The translations under genes and the position numbers were made by a program. DNA of 51,420 nt from assembly GCA_016793535.1 (NCBI GenBank), contig JAEUHA010000140.1, positions 1 through 51,420 on the forward strand, read 5' to 3'. Shown here piece by piece: positions 38,001 to 46,182 of the stretch. The notes beneath the pieces were generated by a model. It had not been told where the DNA came from and searched no databases. It saw only the letters and a list, made by a program, of their open reading frames with translations. Position 1 is the first letter of the stretch, and each line of letters begins with the position of its first letter. Origin of the DNA: Opitutaceae bacterium. Lineage in GTDB: Bacteria > Verrucomicrobiota > Verrucomicrobiia > Opitutales > Opitutaceae.

Positions 38001-38113
38001 CCGCTCGCCGCGGGCGTGGGACCCGCGGCCGCGAACGCCGCGGCGACGGCAGCAAGGGAGAAGGCGGACACGAGCGCGGCGCGCGCGCGAAACGGAAGGG
38101 CGGGAGGGTGCAT
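35021..38113 (-). CDS. TonB-dependent receptor (plug-first type)
   Basis: 1030 aa outer-membrane receptor from the ATG at 38113, with signal peptide ending near AAVAAAFAAAG. No carboxypeptidase-like domain; the TonB-box/plug begins directly with EEIVALQNFVVTGSNIRR, then NINLRNMGATATLILVNGRR, RGIERVEVLRDGASSIYGSDA and GGVINYVLKREFNG. The barrel continues to the final phenylalanine (IEFTRAF). The type VTGSNI/GxSSIYGxDAVGGVIN is frequent in Xanthomonas/Opitutus-like receptors for plant-derived compounds; ligand not known. Divergent from the methyltransferase gene with 170 bp between starts; the leader before its ATG is C/T-rich (CCCATCCTCACCTCGC). Confidence 0.93.
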   Translation of the reverse strand: MHPPALPFRARAALVSAFSLAAVAAAFAAAGPTPAASGPLREEIVALQNFVVTGSNIRRADLEKIAPVTVIDQTAMDVRNAVLPVDLLTSLPSVVNLPENETRLGSSGARGDNANINLRNMGATATLILVNGRRMAINPMTAGLSQAVNVNQLPTRGIERVEVLRDGASSIYGSDAVGGVINYVLKREFNGTETSVRFGYPEEGGGESVHGTFMFGTSFAGGRGRIFGTLEALYRDAIFLTERAFSRSANSTSRVPAPFNALGGPFDARSARGYWPTFLVGTGTASNYFRPVNGVPALTTAAPTRAANPEFFLDLNQFGMASPRVRRGNTFLSGEFDLTKTITAFADFGYYKSNSTMRRQPLALNAPTSDQLAVMAIDNPYNPYGSRFYHPTGAATTDGTARLTGQPRTISFTAMTLAGLAAETVDTRADVIRLAGGLKGRLGQTWTWETSGFYNRVKGVDEAFPDVRESKLRQVLQRTDATAYNPFGYTFKVENGAVVADRPYTNPAAVVDAFSEIYARNATSYLASGDLRFSGRLLSLWGRDLMAAAGGEYRIEDLADLRPPFSGENPGDSGLDPLNNDFLLHPPRPDVRGDRRITSFYSEFVLPLVPADRPLPLVHTLEVTASARYESYSDFGSTTKPKYGVNWRPAPWLMLRGSYNEGFMAPSLAALFTSPRWSISAGAGDIDTYRNPITNEGPYVQRTYFGGNPKLKAQESEGRTYGAVLDVPFIKGLSFTADKWRISRTNLLGQRSVAQIRASDVALLQAYTRSQIAAGVPVASIDLGSGTTAYKGDPDVVRFAVTPEDRAAFAPYNAANPGNPQAVAGKVFSVDRPFVNIATSEHEGWDFGVRYVVPRLPLGQIVVNSEWAYLQKSVSTFAPSNLPPTVNDGLYAGGAARWRSTTNLAWRQGAWSAALAAYYVGTTHDAGATTTAAVYESLGRPAYITPFFTAGQTVYRRVIDSSLSFNATVGYRFSDQGPALLRRTQVRVGLINLNHEEPPLAASEGFGYDASVSQNLLAGRTWTIEFTRAF

Positions 38114-38283
38114 GCGAGGTGAGGATGGGTCAAACGGTCGGTCATCCAGTCTTCATGAGCCGTGTGGCGGAGCAGCGACTCCGGCGTGACGTTCCTGCAA
38201 CGACCGGCGTCATCCGCTTTCGCCGCAACGTTGCCGGAGCGCCGCGCAACCGTAACCCGGGCGGTGCAGGATGCGGCACGCAC

Positions 38284-39117
38284 ATGGACTCCGCCTCCTT
38301 CTCCCTGGCCGCCGCGGCGGCGCCGACCGAAGCCGTCAACTACTTCGACTCGCCGCTGGCGGCCCGGCGCTACGCGGCCCACCGGCCCCGGGCGCATGCG
38401 CAGGTCCTGGAAGTACTCCGCCGCGAAATTGCGGGCTTGCTGCCGGTGGAGCGCGCCGCCGACGTGGGCTGTGGCACGGGCCATTCCTCGATCGCGCTGC
38501 TCCCGTACGCGGGGGCGGTGGTGGGCATCGACCCCTCGTCCGAAATGTTGAAGCAGGCGGAGCGGCATCCCCGGATCGAATACCGCAAGGGTTACGCGGA
38601 GGCGCTGCCGGTGCGCGCCGGTGAGTTCGACCTGGTGAGCGTGAGTTCGGCCTACCACTGGTTCGACCAGGAACGCTTCGTGGCCGAGGCCGCGCGGGTG
38701 CTCCGGCCGGGCGGCTGGCTCGTGCTGTACAAGACCGGTTCGATCGGCTCGATCGCCGATCAGCCCCGGTTCACGACCTGGCGGCGCGAGGTGTTGAAGG
38801 TCCGCTATCCCAAGATCGCGCGCCACGGGGAACGGCTGACGGCGGAACTCGCGGCCGCGTGCGGGTTCACCGAATGTGCGGGTGAGACTTTTGCCGACGT
38901 CCGGCGCTACACCCTCGAAGAGTATGTGGAAAGCCTGCTCACGCACAGCAGCGTGATCCGCGTGGTCGAACGCGGCCCGGAACCGGTCGACGCCGTCCGG
39001 GCCTGGCTCCGCGACGAGCTCGGCGGTTACTTCCCCGGCGGCACCGCGCAGTTCACGCACGAATCCTGGATCCAGGTGTTCCGGCTCGACCCGCGACGCA
39101 CGGCGCCGGCCCCGTGA
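38284..39117 (+). CDS. Class I SAM-dependent methyltransferase
   Basis: 277 aa from the ATG at 38284. Motif I is AADVGCGTGHSSIALLPYAG (about 60-79), motif II VVGIDPSSEMLKQAERHP, and FDLVSVSSAYHWFDQERFVAEA with RVLRPGGWLVLY completes the methyltransf_11 pattern. The SSAYHWFD segment is typical of the small-molecule methyltransferases related to Tam/BioC; the substrate is unknown. It ends 20 bp before the minus-strand tRNA-Pro and diverges from a TonB receptor. Confidence 0.88.
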   Translation: MDSASFSLAAAAAPTEAVNYFDSPLAARRYAAHRPRAHAQVLEVLRREIAGLLPVERAADVGCGTGHSSIALLPYAGAVVGIDPSSEMLKQAERHPRIEYRKGYAEALPVRAGEFDLVSVSSAYHWFDQERFVAEAARVLRPGGWLVLYKTGSIGSIADQPRFTTWRREVLKVRYPKIARHGERLTAELAAACGFTECAGETFADVRRYTLEEYVESLLTHSSVIRVVERGPEPVDAVRAWLRDELGGYFPGGTAQFTHESWIQVFRLDPRRTAPAP

Positions 39118-39137
39118 GTCGCGGCGGGGCGGAATCG

Positions 39138-39214
39138 TGGTCGGGGCGACAGGATTCGAACCTGCGACCTCCTGGTCCCAAACCAGGCGCTCTACCAGGC
39201 TAAGCTACACCCCG
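39138..39214 (-). tRNA. tRNA-Pro (anticodon TGG)
   Basis: Minus strand: acceptor stem CGGGGTG/CGCCCCG with one G-T pair, D arm with AGCCTGGTAGAGC, anticodon stem CCTGG/CCAGG around TTTGGGA (anticodon TGG, reading CCA), T arm GGTTCGAATCC, and an encoded CCA end (39140-39138). Confidence 0.96.
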
Positions 39215-39228
39215 GACATCGAACGACG

Positions 39229-39257
39229 AACCGTTGGCGAAGGCGGGGTGGTGTCAA
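39229..39257 (-). promoter_or_regulatory. Candidate tRNA-Pro promoter
   Basis: A perfect -35 hexamer TTGACA on the minus strand (39257-39252) lies 38 nt before the tRNA 5' end. The hexamer 17 bp further on (ACGGTT) is a poor -10. The spacing agrees with the TTGACC before tRNA-Gly. Confidence 0.45.
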
Positions 39258-39424
39258 TGGCGGTCTCGGCTGGACCGCGCGGCGTCGGATGCGCCCTTTC
39301 CCCGCCGCGGAATTGTGCAGAATTCGCGAATGACGGCGGGTGCGTTCTTTCCCCGCGCTCCCGGGACAATCTCTTCTTGCGTCGCCCCGCAAACCGTTTT
39401 CTCCTGCGACACCTTCCTCCCTCC

Positions 39425-39964
39425 ATGGATACTATTTCTCGCGAAAACAATAGCATGCTGCCGGTAGGCGCCATCATTGTGGGCGTCATCGCCCTGCTGC
39501 TGGGCGGCTACTCGGCCATCACCTTGTCCAAGGTGAACAAGACCGTGGCGGAGCAGGAGGCCAAGCTCGCGAAAATCGACACGGTCGAGGCCGCGGTGAA
39601 TCAGGCCGCCGCGTCGTCCGATCGGCTCGCGAAGCAATACAACGATCTGCGCGCGCAGACCCAGGCGGGTTTCGACCAGGTCGGTCCGCTCCTCGGCAAG
39701 CTCCAGGAGTCGGTCACGAAGCTCGAGGAAGCGGCGAAGAAGCCGGCGCCGGCTCCGGTCGCGGGCAAGAAGGGTGCCGACGGCAAGAAGGGCGGAGAGC
39801 CGGCCGTCGCGGGCCCGGGCGAGTACGTCGTGAAGCCCGGTGACAGCGGCATGAAGATCGCGAACGCCAACGGTGTCTCGATCGGCGCGCTCCAGGCCGT
39901 CAATCCCGGCGTCAACTGGAACGGCCTCAAGGTCGGCCAGAAGATCAAACTGCCGAAGAAATAA
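39425..39964 (+). CDS. Membrane-anchored coiled-coil protein with C-terminal LysM domain
   Basis: 179 aa. Residues 11-30 form one membrane helix (MLPVGAIIVGVIALLLGGYS), then a charged helical stretch with heptad character (VNKTVAEQEAKLAKIDTVEA and KLQESVTKLEEAAKK), a Lys/Gly/Pro-rich linker (about 105-128), and a LysM domain (YVVKPGDSGMKIANANGV ... LQAVNPGVNWNGLKVGQKIKLP) that should bind peptidoglycan. It probably sits in the inner membrane and reaches the wall. The ATG at 39425 follows a purely C/T leader (CTTCCTCCCTCC). The gene ends in the terminator at 39994. Confidence 0.85.
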   Translation: MDTISRENNSMLPVGAIIVGVIALLLGGYSAITLSKVNKTVAEQEAKLAKIDTVEAAVNQAAASSDRLAKQYNDLRAQTQAGFDQVGPLLGKLQESVTKLEEAAKKPAPAPVAGKKGADGKKGGEPAVAGPGEYVVKPGDSGMKIANANGVSIGALQAVNPGVNWNGLKVGQKIKLPKK

Positions 39965-39993
39965 GCCGGACCGGCCGCGCATTCATTTTCAGA

Positions 39994-40028
39994 TGCCTCT
40001 CGCCCTGTGGGCGGGAGGCATTTTTTTT
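39994..40028 (+). terminator. Intrinsic terminator after the LysM gene
   Basis: A 12-bp stem TGCCTCTCGCCC/GGGCGGGAGGCA (39994-40005, 40009-40020; one T-G pair) with a TGT loop is followed directly by eight T residues. It ends 6 bp before the NUDIX start codon. Confidence 0.92.
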
Positions 40029-40034
40029 GTCGGC

Positions 40035-40607
40035 ATGAATCCCGCCCCCTCCGGTCCGCAACGCTGGCAGGTCCTCGGCCAGCGGTCGCAGCTGCAGACC
40101 CGTGTATTCGAAGTTCTTGGACGCACCTTCCGCCACCCGGTGCGGCATACCGAGCGCGAGTTCGTCGTGATCGACGCGCCCGACTGGGTGAACGTCGTCG
40201 CGCTTACCGCCGACCAGCGGCTCGTGCTCGTGCGGCAGTTCCGCTACGGGATCGACGAGTTCTCGCTCGAGGTGCCCGGCGGCGTGATGGAGCGGGGCGA
40301 GGACCCGGTCGCGGCCGGCCTGCGCGAACTGCGCGAGGAGACCGGCTTCGCCGGCGCCTCGGCGCGGCTGCTCGGCAGCGTGCGGCCGAATCCCGCCATC
40401 CAGGCCAACCGGTGCCACATCGTCCTCGTCGAGGGCGCGGTGAAGGTGCACGCGCTCGAGTGGGATCCCGACGAGGAGATCGAAGTGTCGACCGCGGCCG
40501 TCGAGGACGTGCTCGCCCTCGCGCATTCCGGCGGGATCGTGCACGCGCTGGCGTTGAACGCGCTGATGCTGTTCGAGCCGCACTGGCGGGCGGGCCGGCG
40601 CAGTTGA
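40035..40607 (+). CDS. NUDIX hydrolase (ADP-sugar pyrophosphatase-like)
   Basis: 190 aa from the ATG at 40035; an earlier in-frame ATG (39993) would put the terminator inside the gene and is rejected. The NUDIX box runs from GGVMERGEDPVAAGL through RELREETGFAG, with the metal-binding REEx EE glutamates intact. The preceding RLVLVRQFRYGIDEFSLEVPGG is typical of ADP-ribose/ADP-sugar pyrophosphatases, which cleave nucleoside diphosphate sugars. A start codon this close to the T-run suggests a very short leader or expression through read-through. Confidence 0.9.
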   Translation: MNPAPSGPQRWQVLGQRSQLQTRVFEVLGRTFRHPVRHTEREFVVIDAPDWVNVVALTADQRLVLVRQFRYGIDEFSLEVPGGVMERGEDPVAAGLRELREETGFAGASARLLGSVRPNPAIQANRCHIVLVEGAVKVHALEWDPDEEIEVSTAAVEDVLALAHSGGIVHALALNALMLFEPHWRAGRRS

Positions 40608-40705
40608 GTGCGCGCCTGGAGTCGCCGGGGCCGCCTGCCCCGAGGCCGGGTCGTCCGGTGCCGCGTTTGACTTCGGGTCAGGGAGGCGTTTCCTGCCATC
40701 CCTTG

Positions 40706-41968
40706 ATGTCTGTCCCCACTTTCGCCAATCCTCCCGAGACGCTCGGCGTCGCGACGAACGGCCATGTCCCGCCGGCGCTCGAGCAGGAAGTGCGGCGGAT
40801 CTACGCGCGGAGCCCGCTTTACGGGCAGCGCTTCCCACTGCACGCGGAGCCGCTGCAGTGGTCGTGTTACCGGGAGATTCCGGCCCTTTCGAAAAAGGAA
40901 ATCGTCGAACGCGGGCACCAGGCCTTTTTCGCCGACTACGCGCAGATCGAGCGCGGGCTCGCCGCCAAGCGCTTCGAGTACGAGAGCACCGGGGGCACCA
41001 CGCAGTCGCCGATGACGGTGATCATGGAGGAGGGCTGGTGGAACGCGCAGACCGAGCGGGCGTACCGCGCGTCGCCGATTCTCCGGCCGTTCGCGGGCCG
41101 GTCGTACCGCAAGTGCGTCCTCGCGCCGGTCGGGTGTTCCAGCAATCTCTGTCCGTACGAGGACCATCCGTTTCCCCACCGCTATTTCGACGGCGTGGTG
41201 TACCTCAACCTGTCGAGCGACCCGTTCGCGTTTCCGGAAACCGAGTGGGACCGGATCGTGGTCGAGCTGCAGGCGACGCAACCGGAGGTGCTCGAGGGCG
41301 AGCCCGTCTACCTGTCGCTGCTCGCGCGGGCGGCGAAGAAGCGCGGCGTGAGCGTCCCGAGCCTGAAGGCGGTCATTCTCACGTACGGCAAGGCGAGCGC
41401 CCAGCACGGCGCGCGGATCGCGGAGGTCTTCCCGGCGGCGCAGGTCGACTTGTACGGCTCGACCGAGGCCGGGTACCTGTTCGTCGGCGAGGCGTTCAAG
41501 GACAACTCCCAGGTGATCGACGCCAACGCGTTCATCGAGCTCGTGCCCTGGCGGGCGGATCTGCCGGACGTGTTTCAGATCTACGTGACGACGCGCGACC
41601 GCGAGGCCATGCCCCTGCTGCGCTACCACACGGGTGACATCGTGCAGCGATTTCCGACCGGCTTCCGGCTGCTGGGCCGGGAGGGTGGGCTGTATTTCCG
41701 GCCAGACGGATCCCTGGTGTCGCCGACGGACATCGATGCCGCGTTGCCGGCCGGCTTCGCGTGCTGGCACTATTCCCTGGTGCAGACCGGGGAGTCGCGC
41801 TGGGACTTTCACTACGTGGCCGACCACGGCGCCGATCATCCGGCGGTGGAAGCGGCGCTCGCGACGATGCTCGGCGCCGGTGTCCGGGTGAACGCGTTCC
41901 GCCGCAAGTTCATTGCGCCGGCCGCGAGCGGGAAGTTCGCGCTCCTGAAACCGCTCGCGCGCGGCTAA
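40706..41968 (+). CDS. PaaK-like adenylate-forming ligase (phenylacetate-CoA ligase/F390-synthetase family)
   Basis: 420 aa, shorter side of the PaaK family. AMP-binding signatures are FEYESTGGTTQSPM (S94-T99 phosphate loop), VDLYGSTEAGYLFV and LRYHTGDIVQRF; the C-terminal subdomain is small (about residues 345-420). A cysteine pair around CSSNLCPYED is not a standard feature. The acyl substrate cannot be inferred; no CoA-catabolic genes are nearby. The start at 40706 (MSVPTFANPPE) follows a region without family similarity. It follows NUDIX by 98 bp. Confidence 0.82.
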   Translation: MSVPTFANPPETLGVATNGHVPPALEQEVRRIYARSPLYGQRFPLHAEPLQWSCYREIPALSKKEIVERGHQAFFADYAQIERGLAAKRFEYESTGGTTQSPMTVIMEEGWWNAQTERAYRASPILRPFAGRSYRKCVLAPVGCSSNLCPYEDHPFPHRYFDGVVYLNLSSDPFAFPETEWDRIVVELQATQPEVLEGEPVYLSLLARAAKKRGVSVPSLKAVILTYGKASAQHGARIAEVFPAAQVDLYGSTEAGYLFVGEAFKDNSQVIDANAFIELVPWRADLPDVFQIYVTTRDREAMPLLRYHTGDIVQRFPTGFRLLGREGGLYFRPDGSLVSPTDIDAALPAGFACWHYSLVQTGESRWDFHYVADHGADHPAVEAALATMLGAGVRVNAFRRKFIAPAASGKFALLKPLARG

Positions 41969-41995
41969 GGCCGCGGCGGAGTCCGTCTACCTGTC

Positions 41996-42064
41996 GGCGG
42001 GGTGTCCTCGGCCCGCGGGATAGGAATTGCGACACGGATTGTCGCGGGGTGAGGGCACCCCGCC
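41996..42064. repeat. Nested inverted repeat upstream of sdhC
   Basis: Outer arms GGCGGGGTGTCCTC (41996-42009) and GAGGGCACCCCGCC (42051-42064) pair with one mismatch; inside, GCGACA (42029-42034) pairs with TGTCGC (42040-42045). The two stems give a branched or stacked hairpin. It ends 55 bp before the predicted sdh promoter and 28 bp after the PaaK-like stop. Confidence 0.65.
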
Positions 42065-42118
42065 TACAAGTGGATGGACGCGGTCAGCTGCTTCCCGGCT
42101 TCGTGAACCCGCTGCTGC

Positions 42119-42147
42119 TTCTCCAAAAGGTTAGGGAGGCTTATAAG
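42119..42147 (+). promoter_or_regulatory. Candidate sdhCAB promoter
   Basis: TATAAG (42142-42147, 5 of 6 to the -10 consensus) is 17 bp downstream of TTCTCC (42119-42124, a partial -35). Transcription from here gives an 85-90 nt leader before the sdhC ATG at 42240. Confidence 0.5.
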
Positions 42148-42239
42148 CTCACCGGCCCAAGCCCGCGCCTTTACATCCCGGGTGGGGTGCCCGACTTTGT
42201 CGCGGCTTTGCGCTTCCACCCCGACAGCGAATTCCCGCG

Positions 42240-43010
42240 ATGAATCTTGTTGGCTCCCTCTTCCGCTCTTCGATCGGTCGGAAAATCCTGATGGCCGTTT
42301 CCGGCCTGGTGCTGGTCGCGTTCGTCGTCGGCCACCTCGTGGGCAACCTGCAGGTCTTCGCACACCCGGACAAGATCAACGGCTACGCGCAGTTCCTCCA
42401 CAACCTCGGGCCGCTCCTGTGGGTCGTGCGGATCGGCCTGCTCGTCGCCGTGGTGGTCCACATCTGGGCCGCGACCGTGCTGACCCTCGAGAACCGCAAG
42501 GCCCGCGGCAGCGCGTATGGTTTCAAGCATACCATCCAGGCGACGCTCGCTTCGCGCACGATGCGGCTGACCGGCTACGTGGTGCTGGCTTTCCTCCTCT
42601 ACCACCTCGCGCACTTCACGATCGGCGCGGCGCAGGCGGCGACCTTCAAGGACAACCTCAAGGCGTACACGATGCAGGATCAGTACAGCGTCGCCGGTTT
42701 CCCGGTGGTGGCGGCGGGAACGAAGGTCGCCGATGTCCACAGCATGGTGATCCTGGGTTTCCAGAGTCCGATCGTCGCGCTCTTCTACATCGTGGCGGTC
42801 GGCCTGCTCAGCTTCCACCTGCTGCACGGCATCGACAGCCTGTTCCAGACGCTCGGCTGGCGGACCAGCAAATGGGCCAAGGGGCTCCGCACGTTCGCCG
42901 TCCTGTTCTGCCTCGCCTACTTCGCGGGCAATCTCGCGATTCCCGGCGCCGTGCTCGCCGGCCAGTTGCAGCCGCGCACGACGACCGTCGCCGCTCCCGC
43001 CGCCCGCTGA
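42240..43010 (+). CDS. sdhC: Succinate dehydrogenase/fumarate reductase cytochrome b subunit
   Basis: 256 aa membrane anchor with five helices, of the single-subunit di-haem b type found in Bacteroidetes and related phyla; there is no sdhD. It starts MNLVGSLFRSSIGRKILMAVSG. Candidate haem-ligand histidines lie in VVGHLVGNLQVF, VVVHIWAATVL, YHLAHFTIGA and SFHLLHGIDSLFQ. It transfers electrons between the FeS subunit and (mena)quinone. First gene of sdhCAB, 75 bp before sdhA. The ATG is preceded by GAATTCCCGCG, with no Shine-Dalgarno. Confidence 0.94.
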   Translation: MNLVGSLFRSSIGRKILMAVSGLVLVAFVVGHLVGNLQVFAHPDKINGYAQFLHNLGPLLWVVRIGLLVAVVVHIWAATVLTLENRKARGSAYGFKHTIQATLASRTMRLTGYVVLAFLLYHLAHFTIGAAQAATFKDNLKAYTMQDQYSVAGFPVVAAGTKVADVHSMVILGFQSPIVALFYIVAVGLLSFHLLHGIDSLFQTLGWRTSKWAKGLRTFAVLFCLAYFAGNLAIPGAVLAGQLQPRTTTVAAPAAR

Positions 43011-43085
43011 CGCGCGTCCTCCCGGCCCTTTCTCCCCTTAGACCTTAAACGTCAGACCTCCCAACCCTCTCTGCGCGCCGCGCCT

Positions 43086-45008
<1,923 letters not shown>

Positions 45009-45066
45009 GCACCCGTCACCGAGGATCGAAATCCGCCGTCCGCAATCGCCAATCCGCCACCTGACC

Positions 45067-45882
45067 ATGGTCGCCGCCCAAACGTCCTCCCAGCCTTTCT
45101 CCATCACCCTTCGCGTCTGGCGCCAGGCCGGACCGAAGCAGCCGGGCAAGTTCGTCGACTACCGGTCGGCGAACCTGAGTCCGAACATGTCGTTCCTCGA
45201 GATGCTCGACGTGGTGAACGACGAGCTCACCGCGAAGGGCGAGGAGCCGATCGCGTTCGCCCACGACTGCCGGGAGGGCATCTGCGGCACCTGCTCCTGC
45301 ACGATCAACGGCAAGCCGCACGGCCCGGGCCGCGGCGTCGCCACCTGCCAGGTCTACATGCGCAGCTTCCGCGACGGCGACGTCGTCACGGTGGAGCCGT
45401 TCCGCGCCGAGGCGTTCCCGATCGTCAAGGACCTGATCACCGATCGCAGCGCGTTCGACCGGATCCAGCAGGCCGGCGGTTTCATCACCGCGCGCGCCGG
45501 CTCGGCGCCGGATGCGAATGCGATTCCGGTGCCGAAGCCGGATGCCGACCTCGCGATGGACGCCGCGACGTGCATCGGCTGCGGCGCGTGCGTCGCCGCC
45601 TGCAAGAACGCCAGCGCGATGCTGTTCGTCGCCGCCAAGGTCAGCCACCTCGGCCTGCTGCCGCAGGGCCAGGCGGAGCGCGACAAGCGCGTGCTCGCCA
45701 TGGTGCAGACGATGGACGAGCTCGGCTTCGGCAACTGCACCAACCAGTACGAGTGCAGCGCCGCGTGTCCGAAGCTCATCTCGCACGACTTCATCGCGCG
45801 CATGAACCGCGACTACTTCAAGGCGAGCCTGCGCGCCTCCTTCCGGCCCGAGTCGATCGGCGCCAGCGGCGGCGCGGGTTGA
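45067..45882 (+). CDS. sdhB: Succinate dehydrogenase/fumarate reductase iron-sulfur subunit
   Basis: 271 aa. The [2Fe-2S] cluster cysteines are in [19 protein letters not shown], followed by a fourth at GVATC; the [4Fe-4S] motif is [15 protein letters not shown]; the [3Fe-4S] region is [15 protein letters not shown]. The N terminus ([20 protein letters not shown]) is that of the B. subtilis/Bacteroides type. It passes electrons from FAD to the haems of SdhC and closes the operon. Confidence 0.96.
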   Translation: MVAAQTSSQPFSITLRVWRQAGPKQPGKFVDYRSANLSPNMSFLEMLDVVNDELTAKGEEPIAFAHDCREGICGTCSCTINGKPHGPGRGVATCQVYMRSFRDGDVVTVEPFRAEAFPIVKDLITDRSAFDRIQQAGGFITARAGSAPDANAIPVPKPDADLAMDAATCIGCGACVAACKNASAMLFVAAKVSHLGLLPQGQAERDKRVLAMVQTMDELGFGNCTNQYECSAACPKLISHDFIARMNRDYFKASLRASFRPESIGASGGAG

Positions 45883-46182
45883 GTTGGCCTGCTTGTCGTC
45901 ATCCGCGGGCCGCGACCCCGCGGACGGGATCGCGTTCAGTCGCGGCGTAACGCCGCCCTTGCCACTGTACGATCTGCACCCGGAGGCGGCGCCAAACCAC
46001 GCTGTAGCACGCGCCGGTCGTCGGAATGCGAAACGGGACGCAGGATCCTGCTTCGTTGCCTGTCGCCGGTGCGCGGCTCCCGTCATCCGATCGTCACCCA
46101 GATCGGCATCGACTCCACGGGAGTCGCTGGTAGCAGGAAAGGGCGCGTCCACCCTGACGCGCCTCGAAACCCCCTCCTCGTC
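45883..46182. other. Intergenic region between sdhB and a TonB receptor
   Basis: 300 bp. A perfect 7-bp hairpin CCGCGGG/CCCGCGG (45903-45909, 45917-45923) near the sdhB stop may help end the operon, though no T-run follows. The remainder should hold the promoter of the receptor at 46183; I see no convincing hexamers. No gene is evident. Confidence 0.5.

Noticed and set aside
34994-38122. Plus-strand open frame of 1042 codons
   Set aside because: Antisense to the TonB receptor at 35021-38113; composition is Arg/Gly/Ala-rich noise without signal peptide or motif.
39993-40607. Earlier start for the NUDIX gene
   Set aside because: The earlier ATG would place a 12-bp terminator stem and T8 run inside the coding sequence.
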